This document shows, piece after piece, positions 23,349-31,868 of a stretch of 38,406 bases of DNA. The translations under genes and the position numbers were made by a program. Origin of the DNA: Candidatus Faecousia intestinigallinarum (GTDB lineage Bacteria > Bacillota > Clostridia > Oscillospirales > Oscillospiraceae); NCBI GenBank assembly GCA_018715805.1, contig DVKX01000074.1, positions 1-38,406 on the forward strand. Reading direction: 5' to 3'. A model generated the notes under the pieces. The model searched no databases. It was given only the letters and a program-made list of their open reading frames with translations, and had not been told where the DNA came from. Numbering within the stretch: the first letter of the stretch is position 1; every line of letters begins with the position of its first letter.

Positions 23349-24674
23349 TTATTCCGCAATCTCCACCAGCGGAATATGGTAATACCGGAACAGCGCCGCG
23401 GCCTCCCGGGTGATTTCTTCCCCGGATACGGCAATGGGCACCGCCGGCGGGCAGCTCACCGCAGGAGCGCCGCACACCCGCCCCAGGGCTTCCTCCACCG
23501 GCACCAGCCTATGCGATTGGAACATGGCCTGACGGATGGTGCAGATTTGCCGTCCCCGCGCCGGGGACAGCTTCGGCAGAGGCGCGTTCCTGGGCGTCAA
23601 GCCCTCCAAGGCTTCTCCGATCAGCGCCAGCTCCTCCAGCGTATTCTCCGGCGTCAGCATCAGCACCAGATGATCCGGGTCGGCGTATTCGTAAGCGCCG
23701 CCCGCTTTTTCCAGCGCCGCCGCAAGCTCCCCGCCCTGCCCCGCCGCCTGGACGGTCAGGCGCAGGGGGTCGCTGTTCAGCACCCGCCACCCTTGCTGCC
23801 GCAGCTGGGCACGCAGCGCATCCAGCCGCCTGCAGAAATCCCCCAGGCGCGCCCGGTAGTCCCCCGACAAATATTGGTTGCACAAATCCAGGGAGGAAAG
23901 GGTCAGATACGAAGGGCTGGTGGAGCCAAACAGCGCCAGAGCCTCCTTGGCAGCGCTGCAGCAGCCCGCAGGGGCGTTTTTCCCAATATGCAGGTAGGCG
24001 CCTCCCGTCAGCACCGGCAGCGTCTTATGGGCGCTGTCGCAGCAAATGTCCGCCCCCAGATCCAAGGGATGGCAGGGATGCTCCAGGAAATGCAGGTACG
24101 CCCCGTGGGCATTGTCCACCGCCAGAATGGTTCCGTGTTGATGGCAGACCTCCGCCAGCCGGGCAATATCCGCCACACCCCCCAGGTAATCCGGACTGGT
24201 GATGTATACTGCCGCCGGGGGCTGAGGAAGCCCCGCCAGCGCCGCTTCCAGCGCCGCCGGAGATATGGGGCAGCTGCACAGCGGGGCGCTCTCCTCCGGC
24301 CAAATCCAGGTGACTGCAATATCCAGCAGCGCCGCGGCATGGATAAACGCCTTGTGCACATTCCGCGCGGCCAGCACCATGGCCGCCGCGCCTGCCGGGC
24401 GGCAGGTCAGCGCCAGGTACAGCATGGCGCCAATACACTGGCTGGAACCGCCGGCGGCATAAAATGTCCCGCCGCTGCCGAAAAGTCCGGCGGCGTTGGC
24501 CTGGCTCTCCGCAATGATGCCGTCGGCCTCATAAAGAGAATCCGCGCCGCGGATCTCCGTAATATCCCAGGCCTCGCAGCCCAGAAAAGAGCGCCCCTTG
24601 TGCCCCGGCATATGCAGCCGCGCCGTGCCGGAGGCAGCGTAGCTTCGTACAAAATCCCAAATGGGGGTGGTCAT
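23349..24674 (-). CDS. PLP-dependent Orn/Lys/Arg decarboxylase family protein
   Basis: The protein (441 residues) is a fold-type-I PLP enzyme of the small, Firmicute-type basic amino-acid decarboxylase group. Landmarks are LHMPGHKG (20-27), ITSPDYLGG (158-166), AVDNAHGAYLHF with cofactor-binding Asp187 and His190, and DSAHKTLP with the Schiff-base Lys217. It likely decarboxylates arginine, lysine or ornithine to a polyamine or diamine, or a related substrate; VDNAHG in place of the usual VDEAHG is a minor change. The ATG at 24674 overlaps the maturase stop (ATGA), so its translation is tied to the SCIFF maturase. That pairing hints at a shared product or regulation, but it may be chance. Confidence 0.88.
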   Translation of the reverse strand: MTTPIWDFVRSYAASGTARLHMPGHKGRSFLGCEAWDITEIRGADSLYEADGIIAESQANAAGLFGSGGTFYAAGGSSQCIGAMLYLALTCRPAGAAAMVLAARNVHKAFIHAAALLDIAVTWIWPEESAPLCSCPISPAALEAALAGLPQPPAAVYITSPDYLGGVADIARLAEVCHQHGTILAVDNAHGAYLHFLEHPCHPLDLGADICCDSAHKTLPVLTGGAYLHIGKNAPAGCCSAAKEALALFGSTSPSYLTLSSLDLCNQYLSGDYRARLGDFCRRLDALRAQLRQQGWRVLNSDPLRLTVQAAGQGGELAAALEKAGGAYEYADPDHLVLMLTPENTLEELALIGEALEGLTPRNAPLPKLSPARGRQICTIRQAMFQSHRLVPVEEALGRVCGAPAVSCPPAVPIAVSGEEITREAAALFRYYHIPLVEIAE

Positions 24675-26047
24675 AGCGCCTGCTCCGCCACCCGCATCAT
24701 AATGGCGCATTCTATCCGCTTGCGGAACAGCTGGCAGCCCGGCTCATACACGCCCCGGATGCTGCCGGTGGCATGATAGGCATTGGCCGCGCAGCCGCCG
24801 GAGCAATAGAGTTTCGCCCAGCAGTCCTTGCACTCCGGCCGGGCATAGGCGTTGCAGCTGCGGAACTCCTCCCGCAAGGCGGTATTGGTGACTCCGTCCC
24901 AGATATTGCCCAGCTTATACGCCTCCTCGCCCACAAATTGATGGCAGGGGTACAGATCGCCCCAGGGCGTCACCGCCATATACTCTGTTCCGGAGCCGCA
25001 GCCGGAAATACGCTTATAGATGCATGGGCCGTTGGTGAGATCCAGCATATAGTGGTAGAAGGTGATGGGCTTCCCCTCTTTTTCCCGGCGGAGCATATCC
25101 TTGGCCAGAATTTCATACTGCTCCTTCACCACCTCCAGATCCGCCGCCGTCAGGGCGGCGGGATCGTCGGGAGCGGCCACCACCGGCTCCATGCTCAGCT
25201 CTGTAAAGCCAAGATCCGCCATATGGAACACGTCCTTGGTAAAGTCCGGGTTGGCGTGGGTGAAAGTACCCCGCATATAGTAATTCTTTCCGCCCCGGGC
25301 TTCCACCAGCTTCTGAAATTTGGGGACGATGCGCCCATAGCTGCCCTTCCCGGCGTAGTCCACCCGCAGGCGGTCATGAATCTCCTGCCGCCCGTCCAGG
25401 CTCAGCACCACGTTGCTCATTTCCCGGTTGGCAAAGTCGATCACATCGTCGTCGATGAGCATACCGTTGGTGGTGAGGGTGAAGCGGAAGCGCTTTTTGC
25501 TCTCCTGCTCCCGGCTGCGGGCGTAGGCCACCAGCCGCTTCACCACATCCCAGTTCATCAGCGGCTCCCCGCCGAAGAAATCCACCTCCAAATTGGTGCG
25601 GCTGCCGGAGTGCTCGATCAGGAAATCCAGAGCGCGCTTTCCCACCTCAAAGGACATCAGCGCCCGGTCGCCGTGGTATTTCCCCTGGCTGGCAAAGCAA
25701 TAGCTGCAATTCAGATTGCAGGTGTGCGCCACATGGAGGCACAGAGCCTTCACCACATCGCCGCTGCGCGCCTTCAGCGTACCCGCCATATCGGCAAAGG
25801 TATCCGGGGTGAAGAGCTTGCCCGCCTGCTTCAAGTCCTCCACATCCTGGATACAGGACAATAGATCCTTCTCCGTCACGTCTGGCCGATGGCCGTACTT
25901 TTCCAGCATGGCGGCCACGATCTCCTCCCTGCTGTGCGACGGATACAGGGCGATGATGTCATAGGCCACCTCGTCCACCACGTGCACTGCGCCGGAGCAG
26001 GTGTCCAGCACGATATTATAACCGTTCAACTGATACTGATGTACCAT
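24671..26047 (-). CDS. scfB: Radical-SAM SPASM maturase of the SCIFF peptide
   Basis: The protein (458 residues) installs thioether bridges in the SCIFF precursor by S-adenosylmethionine radical chemistry. Residues 1-95 form a PqqD-like leader-recognition region. The radical-SAM cluster site CNLNCSYC is Cys110, Cys114, Cys117. FFGGEPLMNW is the typical downstream motif. The C-terminal SPASM region has CGSGTEY, LYPCHQF, CKDCWAKLYCSGGC and the final EPGCQLF, the ligands of two auxiliary [4Fe-4S] clusters. Length equals known SCIFF maturases. The ATG at 26047 follows GGAGG by 6 bases. It is separated from the precursor gene by a hairpin that may lower its expression relative to the peptide. Confidence 0.95.
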   Translation of the reverse strand: MVHQYQLNGYNIVLDTCSGAVHVVDEVAYDIIALYPSHSREEIVAAMLEKYGHRPDVTEKDLLSCIQDVEDLKQAGKLFTPDTFADMAGTLKARSGDVVKALCLHVAHTCNLNCSYCFASQGKYHGDRALMSFEVGKRALDFLIEHSGSRTNLEVDFFGGEPLMNWDVVKRLVAYARSREQESKKRFRFTLTTNGMLIDDDVIDFANREMSNVVLSLDGRQEIHDRLRVDYAGKGSYGRIVPKFQKLVEARGGKNYYMRGTFTHANPDFTKDVFHMADLGFTELSMEPVVAAPDDPAALTAADLEVVKEQYEILAKDMLRREKEGKPITFYHYMLDLTNGPCIYKRISGCGSGTEYMAVTPWGDLYPCHQFVGEEAYKLGNIWDGVTNTALREEFRSCNAYARPECKDCWAKLYCSGGCAANAYHATGSIRGVYEPGCQLFRKRIECAIMMRVAEQAL

Positions 26048-26072
26048 ACCGTTCCTCCATTGATTCATTAAG

Positions 26073-26096
26073 AAAGCCGCCGGAATCGGCGGCTTT
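26073..26096 (-). terminator. Attenuating hairpin between SCIFF precursor and maturase
   Basis: A 10-bp stem (AAAGCCGCCG and CGGCGGCTTT) with a 4-base loop, followed on the minus strand by CTTAATG. The U-tract is short, so partial termination giving an excess of precursor message is likely (inference). Confidence 0.6.
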
Positions 26097-26121
26097 CCCT
26101 TCATTCAACATTTCCCAGCAA

Positions 26122-26268
26122 TTACTTATGCTCGTTCTCGCACTGCTGATTGGCAACGCCGCAGCTGGTCTTGCAGGCAGACTGGCAGGAAGTCTGGCAC
26201 TCGCCGCAGCCGCCGTTCTTCATGCTCTCGCACAGGGAGCGAGTCTCCAGCGTCTTGATTCTTTCCAT
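26122..26268 (-). CDS. scfA: SCIFF six-cysteine ranthipeptide precursor
   Basis: The precursor (48 residues) has a short leader (MERIKTLETRSL) and a cysteine-rich core, GGCGECQTSC QSACKTSCGV, ending QQCENEHK. The six core cysteines are at 21, 24, 28, 32, 36 and 43; a seventh, at 13, lies in the leader and is not part of the usual set. SCIFF peptides are near-universal in Clostridia and receive Cys-to-Thr-type thioether links from the adjacent radical-SAM enzyme, placing them among ranthipeptides. GGAGAT lies 7 bases upstream. A good promoter sits 70 bases further up. Roles proposed elsewhere include cell-density signalling. Confidence 0.96.
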   Translation of the reverse strand: MERIKTLETRSLCESMKNGGCGECQTSCQSACKTSCGVANQQCENEHK

Positions 26269-26337
26269 AACGCACATCTCCGTTCTATTATGTAGTTTGA
26301 CTGCGCTCTAAAATAGGCGGCAGACTTTTTCCCGGTT

Positions 26338-26366
26338 ATTTTACCACAGGGAATGGAGAAAATCAA
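26338..26366 (-). promoter_or_regulatory. Promoter of the SCIFF operon
   Basis: On the minus strand TTGATT (26361-26366), a 17-base spacer and TAAAAT (26338-26343). The leader of about 65 bases shows no obvious structure. Confidence 0.65.
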
Positions 26367-26404
26367 GGCGTTCCTCAAATATTCCTGACGGCGTGTTTTG
26401 CCGC

Positions 26405-26440
26405 AAAAGCATATATGCCCGCGGAAACCGCGGGCATATA
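26405..26440 (-). terminator. Terminator of the sugar ABC and GH3 operon
   Basis: On the minus strand a 13-bp stem (TATATGCCCGCGG with its complement, 3-base loop) is followed by TGCTTTTG, 30 bases past the GH3 stop. Confidence 0.75.
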
Positions 26441-26469
26441 CGCCTATATTCAGGAGGGAAGGTATCCAC

Positions 26470-28140
26470 TTACAGCGCCGCGCCCCACATTCCGCAGAAA
26501 GGATCCACCGGGGATACCCCGGTAAAGGGGCTGCGGCCCAGAAGCTTGTCCATCAGGGCGGAGATCATCTCCGGGGAGTGGGCGTAGCAGTTGATAAAGG
26601 TGGGAATCATAGGCACATCCACAAAGTGATAGGGATCTCCCAGGGATACAAACAAAGTGGGAATGTCCTTCACATACTGCGGAGATTCCCCGCAGGCCGT
26701 TTTGTCCCAGGAAATGCGGTTCACCGTGCGGTTGGCTCCGGTGACCACGTTGGCCACATACAGAATCAGGTCGTACTGCTCTTTCAGCTCCGTCACCCGG
26801 GGATTGGTCAGCTGCTCCGGAGAGAAGCAGGTAACGGCGAAGCCCTGCTCCGTCAGCGCCCGTACCATCTCCTCTTTGCAGGGATAACCGCCCCGGAAGC
26901 CGGCGTCGTCTCCCAAAACGTGCAGCCATACTCGCCGGTGCTTTTCCGGAGAAATGGGCAGCAGGCTCTGGGTGTCCTTCACCAGCGTAATGGCGCGCTC
27001 CGCACATTCCCGTGCCAGCTGCCGATGCCGCGGGCAGCCCACCGTGTTTTCCTCACTGGTAAAGCGTTGGGCGCGGTGCAGCCCCAGGGAGGCTTTCATC
27101 GCCAAAATCCGCCGTACCGCGTCATCGATCCGGCGCAGGGGAACTTTCCCGCTCTCCGCGTCCGCCAGAAGATTCTCAAAGTCCTCCTGGAGATTCCTGC
27201 CAAACAGGAACATATCGCATCCGGCGTTCACCGCAGCGGCCGGGATCTCCCGGCAGGGCAGCGCACAGCGCATACCGGTCATCACAGCCGAGTCCGTAAT
27301 AATCACGCCCTGGAAGCCCAGTTTTTCTCGCAGCAGCCCCTGAAGCAATTCCGGGGACAGGGACGCGGGACGGATGTCTTTGTCCGCAATGCCCGGGCAC
27401 AACTTCCGGCTGTAGGCGGGCTGCAAAATGTGCCCCACCATCACCGACTGCACCCCCGCCTGGATCAGTTCTCCATAAATTCTGCCGAAGCTGGCATCCC
27501 AATCCTCACAGCTGAGGCTGTTCACCGAGGTCAGCAAATGCTGATCCCGCTCGTCCACGCCGTCGCCAGGAAAATGCTTGATGGTGGCCGCCACCCCATG
27601 CCTGCCCAGGCCGCGCAGATAGGCTTTCGCGCAGGAGAGGACATATTCCGGATCGCTGCCGAAAGTACGGGTATTGATGATGGCATTGCGCCAGTTGAAA
27701 TGCACATCCACCACCGGGGAAAAGCTGCAGTTTACGCCTACGCTCATCCCCTCGCTGCCGCAGATATCCCCCAGCGTTTCCGCATACCGGAGATCCCCCG
27801 TGGCCGCCGTTTCCAGCTGGCTGGCATATTCCGTGCCGTCGCTGGCCACGCCGCTGCCGCCATTTTCCAAGTTGGCAGAAATCAGCAGCGGAATTTTCAC
27901 AGCGTGCTGAAGGGCTTCCGTGGTTTCCCGCAGAGTTTCCGAGGGCGCAGCGCGGTAAGTCATGCCGCCAAAAGGAATGACGGCATACCGGCGCAGCAGC
28001 GTATCCAGCGATTCCTGATTGCTGACAATGCAGAACATTTGTCCCACCTTTTCCCGGAGGGACAGGGAGGCCAGAGTGTCCTCCACCCAGGCGATCCCCG
28101 CTTCGTCCAGAAAAAAGGGATTGGCTCTCAGATCCAGCAT
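26470..28140 (-). CDS. Glycoside hydrolase family 3 enzyme, beta-N-acetylhexosaminidase-like
   Basis: The protein (556 residues) has no signal peptide, so it acts in the cytosol on imported sugars. Residues 20-330 are the GH3 barrel, with LSLREKVGQMF, the KHFPGDG loop (188-194) followed by DERDQH, and TDSAVM with the probable nucleophile Asp283. KHFPG(H/D)G is characteristic of NagZ-like hexosaminidases or phosphorylases, whose acid/base is a His in that loop; here the position usually His reads Asp, so activity or specificity may differ. Residues 380-556 form a second alpha/beta domain, as in two-domain bacterial members. It is the last gene of the ABC operon, 4 bases after the lactonase stop. 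AAGGATAAGG precedes the ATG at 28140. Confidence 0.9.
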   Translation of the reverse strand: MLDLRANPFFLDEAGIAWVEDTLASLSLREKVGQMFCIVSNQESLDTLLRRYAVIPFGGMTYRAAPSETLRETTEALQHAVKIPLLISANLENGGSGVASDGTEYASQLETAATGDLRYAETLGDICGSEGMSVGVNCSFSPVVDVHFNWRNAIINTRTFGSDPEYVLSCAKAYLRGLGRHGVAATIKHFPGDGVDERDQHLLTSVNSLSCEDWDASFGRIYGELIQAGVQSVMVGHILQPAYSRKLCPGIADKDIRPASLSPELLQGLLREKLGFQGVIITDSAVMTGMRCALPCREIPAAAVNAGCDMFLFGRNLQEDFENLLADAESGKVPLRRIDDAVRRILAMKASLGLHRAQRFTSEENTVGCPRHRQLARECAERAITLVKDTQSLLPISPEKHRRVWLHVLGDDAGFRGGYPCKEEMVRALTEQGFAVTCFSPEQLTNPRVTELKEQYDLILYVANVVTGANRTVNRISWDKTACGESPQYVKDIPTLFVSLGDPYHFVDVPMIPTFINCYAHSPEMISALMDKLLGRSPFTGVSPVDPFCGMWGAAL

Positions 28141-28144
28141 TGCC

Positions 28145-29353
28145 TTATCCTTCCACCACATCCACAAACCGGGTGGCTGTGGGCGTAGGCAGCGTCAGCT
28201 GGGAGGTTTCCGTCAGGAAGCCCGTCTCCGGGTCAATGCGGTAGACAAGGATCTTCTCCCCCGCCACAGTGGTGGCAATGAGATAATCCCCATCCGGGGA
28301 GATCTGCAGACCCCGAAGCATGGGCACATCATCCACATGAACATTGCGCACATGGGTCAGTTCTCCCGTCTCCCGATCCAGGTAATAGAGCAGAATCAGA
28401 CCCTGCACATTGTCCGCATATACAAACTTTCCGTTGGGATGGAGCTGCACATCGATGGCCCAGGGCTTTTCCTTCTCCACAATCATAAAGCTGACGCTGG
28501 GGTAGGCCTGGTCATAGGTCTGCATCAGGGAGATACGGGTCAGTTCCCCCGTCTCCCGGTTCAGAGAATAGCTGGTCACCTGGCCGCCAAATTCGTTGGT
28601 ACCCAGCACAAAGTCCGTACCAGGGACAAACATGGCGTGCCGGGGAGAGGTGCCGAAGTCCGACTTATAGACGGACAGTACGTCCATCTTCTCCGTCTCC
28701 CGGTTCAGCTTGGCCACGGTGATGCTGTCGCCGCCCTTATTGGGGATGACAATGAAATCCTGGTCGTCAATGAGGACGCTGTGGGGATGGGCGCTGGCGT
28801 GCTCCACAGGGTGCGCGCCGGTGCCGTCCAGCACCAGCCGATCCAGCAGCTTGCCCACGCCGCCGTCCTCCCGAATGGCGAAGAGGCACACGCAGCCCTG
28901 GTCATGGACGCATACCGGCTGCAGTTCCCCGTCCTGCTCCACAAAGCGGGTCACATAGAATTTCGTGCCATGATTGGCCACCAGCAGGTATTTTCCGGTT
29001 TTGTCGATGTTTACATAACAACTGCTGGAGCCATAGGCCAGAGACTGGTTGATGAGCTTCGCGGTGCCGGTGGCCGCGTCAAAGGAGCAGGCCGTCACGC
29101 CGCCCCCACGCCCCATGCCGCCGAAATCATGCTCCTCATCGGCGCAGTAGATGTACTTTTTATCCGGGGACACCACCAGCGTACCAGGGTTGCTGATGCC
29201 CTCCAGGCTGGAATGGAGCGTGATCTTTCCCGTCTCATGATCCAAAACGCAAATGGACAGGCCGTTGCAGTTTCCCGCAATATCCGGCTTGTAAATACCG
29301 CCCCAATACTGCAGTCCATAGCCGCCGACGCACACATAACTCTTTTTTTGCAT
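28145..29353 (-). CDS. Lactonase-family seven-bladed beta-propeller protein
   Basis: The protein (402 residues) is made of repeated blades with VSPDKKYIY, IDKTGKYLLVANHG, LHPNGKFVYADN and ISPDGDYLIATT, the pattern of the 6-phosphogluconolactonase (Pgl/YbhE) family. Members hydrolyse sugar lactones or cleave related cyclic sugars. Within a sugar-import operon it likely opens a sugar lactone made from the imported glycan; true 6-phosphogluconolactonase activity is not certain. It has no signal peptide. AAAGGAG lies 6 bases before the ATG. The gap to the permease gene is 15 bases. Confidence 0.88.
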   Translation of the reverse strand: MQKKSYVCVGGYGLQYWGGIYKPDIAGNCNGLSICVLDHETGKITLHSSLEGISNPGTLVVSPDKKYIYCADEEHDFGGMGRGGGVTACSFDAATGTAKLINQSLAYGSSSCYVNIDKTGKYLLVANHGTKFYVTRFVEQDGELQPVCVHDQGCVCLFAIREDGGVGKLLDRLVLDGTGAHPVEHASAHPHSVLIDDQDFIVIPNKGGDSITVAKLNRETEKMDVLSVYKSDFGTSPRHAMFVPGTDFVLGTNEFGGQVTSYSLNRETGELTRISLMQTYDQAYPSVSFMIVEKEKPWAIDVQLHPNGKFVYADNVQGLILLYYLDRETGELTHVRNVHVDDVPMLRGLQISPDGDYLIATTVAGEKILVYRIDPETGFLTETSQLTLPTPTATRFVDVVEG

Positions 29354-29368
29354 ATTGCGCTCCTTTCC

Positions 29369-30334
29369 TTACGCCTTGGCCGCGGCCTTCCGCCGCTTGG
29401 CCAGGCTGTCGATAATCACAGCCACCATCAGCGCCAGACCCTTGAAAATGTCCTGGGAGTTGGTGTTCATACCCATCATGTTCAGACCCACAGACAGCGT
29501 GCCAATGATAATAACACCGGTGACAATGCCCGAGGTCTTGCCCGTGCCGCCGGTGACGGACACGCCGCCCAGCACTGCCGCCGAAATCACGTCTGTGCTC
29601 AGGGAGCTGCCCGCAAAGGGACTGCCGGAGAAGGTACGGGACATACATACCAGCCCCGCAAAGCTGACAAAGACGCCCGCGATAATGCTGGACAGGTACT
29701 TGATCTGGTTCACATGGATGCCGGAGAGGCGCGCCACATCGTTGCTGCCGCCCACGGCAAAGAGATACCGGCCAAAGTAGGTCTTGCGCAGCACGAAAGC
29801 CACCACAAAAGCCAGCACCACAAAGAAAATGGTGGAAATAGGAATACCCAGAATATAGCCCTGACCCAGCCACTTAATGCTGTCCGGCAGGCCGTAGATG
29901 GTCTTATTCTGCGCCACGATGCAGGCCAGACCGCTGACAGCCGTGCCCATAGCCATGGAGATCACCAGCCGCCCAATATGGAAATGAATGGAGATCCAGC
30001 AGGTGAGGCAGAAGATGGCAATGCCCGCCACCATGCCGATCAGCATTGCCAGCACAATGGGGATGCCGGCGGCATACAGCACCGCCGCCAGCGTGCCTAC
30101 AAAGGCATAGACCTGACCTGTAGAGAAGTCCAGATCGCCAGAAATCATCAGGAAGCTGACGCCCAGGGCGGCAATGCCCGTGGTGGTGACTTGCCGGACA
30201 ATGGAAATCAGGTTGCTGGGGGTGAAGAAGGCGCCGCCCGTCTCGATGGCAAAGAAGATGATCAGCGCCACAAGGATCAGCTGCGCGGAACCTTTGCGCA
30301 GAATGTCCTTGGAACGATTGAGTAAACGATTCAT
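29369..30334 (-). CDS. Sugar ABC transporter permease, RbsC type
   Basis: The protein (321 residues) has eight to ten membrane segments and the RbsC/XylH-type signature GDLDFSTGQVYAF near residue 67, with VLGGVSVTGGTGKTSG further on. It forms the membrane channel, probably as a homodimer, for the binding protein and double-ATPase encoded just upstream. AGGAG lies 6 bases before the ATG, and 12 bases separate it from the ATPase gene. Substrate cannot be told from sequence. Confidence 0.95.
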   Translation of the reverse strand: MNRLLNRSKDILRKGSAQLILVALIIFFAIETGGAFFTPSNLISIVRQVTTTGIAALGVSFLMISGDLDFSTGQVYAFVGTLAAVLYAAGIPIVLAMLIGMVAGIAIFCLTCWISIHFHIGRLVISMAMGTAVSGLACIVAQNKTIYGLPDSIKWLGQGYILGIPISTIFFVVLAFVVAFVLRKTYFGRYLFAVGGSNDVARLSGIHVNQIKYLSSIIAGVFVSFAGLVCMSRTFSGSPFAGSSLSTDVISAAVLGGVSVTGGTGKTSGIVTGVIIIGTLSVGLNMMGMNTNSQDIFKGLALMVAVIIDSLAKRRKAAAKA

Positions 30335-30346
30335 AATCTGCTCCTT

Positions 30347-31834
30347 TTAGCGCCGGCCGGAGGCCATATCCAGCAGCACTTCTTTATCAAAACTGTCTTT
30401 TTCCAGGCTGCCCATCAGCTCGCCCTCGGCCATGACCAAAATGCGGTCAGCCACGCCCATCAGTTCCTCAAATTCCGAAGAAACCATAATAATGGCGCGG
30501 CCTTCGTCCGCCAGAGAATGGATGATCTCATAGATCTCGTGCTTGGTACCCACGTCGATGCCCCGGGTTGGCTCGTCGAAAATGATGATCTCACTGTCTG
30601 TAGCCAGCCACTTGCCCACAATAACTTTCTGCTGGTTGCCGCCGGAGAGATACTGCACCTCCTGCTCATAGCTGGGCGTCTTTACCTGAAGCTTTTTGCA
30701 GTAGGTCTCGATGCAGGCTTTCTCCTTCTTACTGTTGATGATGCCGAAGCGGCAGTATTTCTTAATGGAAGCCAGCGTTGTGTTCAGCGCCACGCTCTTA
30801 TCCAGCAGCAGACCGGTGCGCTTCCGGTCCTCCGGCAGATAGGCCATGCCCGCCGCAATGGCGTGCCAGGGGCGTTTCCCCTGGAAGGGCTTGCCGTTTA
30901 TCTCCACCGTACCGCTCTCGCGCTTGGCGTCGCAGAAGAGCAGGGTCATCAGTTCCGTGCGGCCCGCGCCTACCAGACCCGCCACACCAAGGATCTCCCC
31001 TTTGTGCAGCGTAAAAGAAATGTCCTTGGCGCCGTTGCCGCTGACGTGAGAAACTTTCATGGCCACCTCCTGCGTGGCCTGCGAGGCATGATCGGGATAG
31101 TAGCTGGTCAGCTCCCGGCCGATCATCATTTTAATCAGCTCTTTGCGGCTGGTTGACGCAATGGGCGTTTCTCCAATGTATTTTCCGTCCCGCAGTACCA
31201 CCGCTCTGTCGCAGATGTCAAAAATCTCCTCCAAGCGGTGGGATATGTAGATAACGGAAACGCCCTTTGCCTTCAGGGAACGGATGATGTTGAACAGTAT
31301 CTCCGTCTCGTTGGTGGTCAGCGGCGCGGTTGGCTCGTCCAGGATCAAGATCCTCAGATCCAGGGCAATGGCCTTTGCGATCTCCACGATCTGCATCAGC
31401 GCCGGAGACAGGGTGCTCACATTTTCTGTAGGGTCTATTGGAATGCCGAAAGAATCAAAAATCTCCCGGCATTTCTTTAGCATTTGTTTATAATCTACCA
31501 GGAAGCCGTTGCCCGGATTATTGCCCATGAACACATTTTCCACAATGGGCAGATCCTGCACCAGATTAAACTCCTGGTACACCGCGCTGATGCCCAGCTT
31601 TCGCGCCGCGCCGGGAGTAATGGCGGTGTAATCCTTTCCAAACAGGGTGATCGTACCGGAGGTGGGAATATTCGCGCCGGTAAGGCACTTTACCAGAGTG
31701 GATTTTCCTGCGCCGTTTTCACCGAGGAGGGCGAGAACCTCGCCCTCCTGCAAAGAAAAACTCACATCATCCAGCGCCTGTACCCCGGGAAAGGATTTGC
31801 TCAGCCCCCGAAAGGACAAAATGGTGTTTTCCAT
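30347..31834 (-). CDS. Sugar ABC transporter double ATPase, RbsA/MglA type
   Basis: The protein (495 residues) carries two fused nucleotide-binding domains. The first is complete: Walker A GENGAGKS (38-45), Walker B LILDEPTAPL and the H-loop YISHRLEE. The second has the usual RbsA-type change in Walker A (GLVGAGRT) but keeps LSGGNQQK and IIFDEPTRGID. This asymmetry is normal for RbsA, so the enzyme should be active, unlike the homologue at 32935-34359. AGGAG precedes the ATG by 6 bases. Confidence 0.96.
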   Translation of the reverse strand: MENTILSFRGLSKSFPGVQALDDVSFSLQEGEVLALLGENGAGKSTLVKCLTGANIPTSGTITLFGKDYTAITPGAARKLGISAVYQEFNLVQDLPIVENVFMGNNPGNGFLVDYKQMLKKCREIFDSFGIPIDPTENVSTLSPALMQIVEIAKAIALDLRILILDEPTAPLTTNETEILFNIIRSLKAKGVSVIYISHRLEEIFDICDRAVVLRDGKYIGETPIASTSRKELIKMMIGRELTSYYPDHASQATQEVAMKVSHVSGNGAKDISFTLHKGEILGVAGLVGAGRTELMTLLFCDAKRESGTVEINGKPFQGKRPWHAIAAGMAYLPEDRKRTGLLLDKSVALNTTLASIKKYCRFGIINSKKEKACIETYCKKLQVKTPSYEQEVQYLSGGNQQKVIVGKWLATDSEIIIFDEPTRGIDVGTKHEIYEIIHSLADEGRAIIMVSSEFEELMGVADRILVMAEGELMGSLEKDSFDKEVLLDMASGRR

Positions 31835-31868
31835 ATGCGCTCCTTATGTGCTTTGGATTACGATCCGT

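Noticed and set aside
23376-24776. Plus-strand open frame of 466 codons opposite the decarboxylase
   Set aside because: Arg/Gln/Pro-rich shadow of a well-recognised PLP enzyme; no start signal.
28019-30325. Plus-strand open frame of 768 codons opposite the lactonase and permease genes
   Set aside because: It covers two recognised minus-strand genes and has the His/Gln/Arg-rich composition of an antisense frame.
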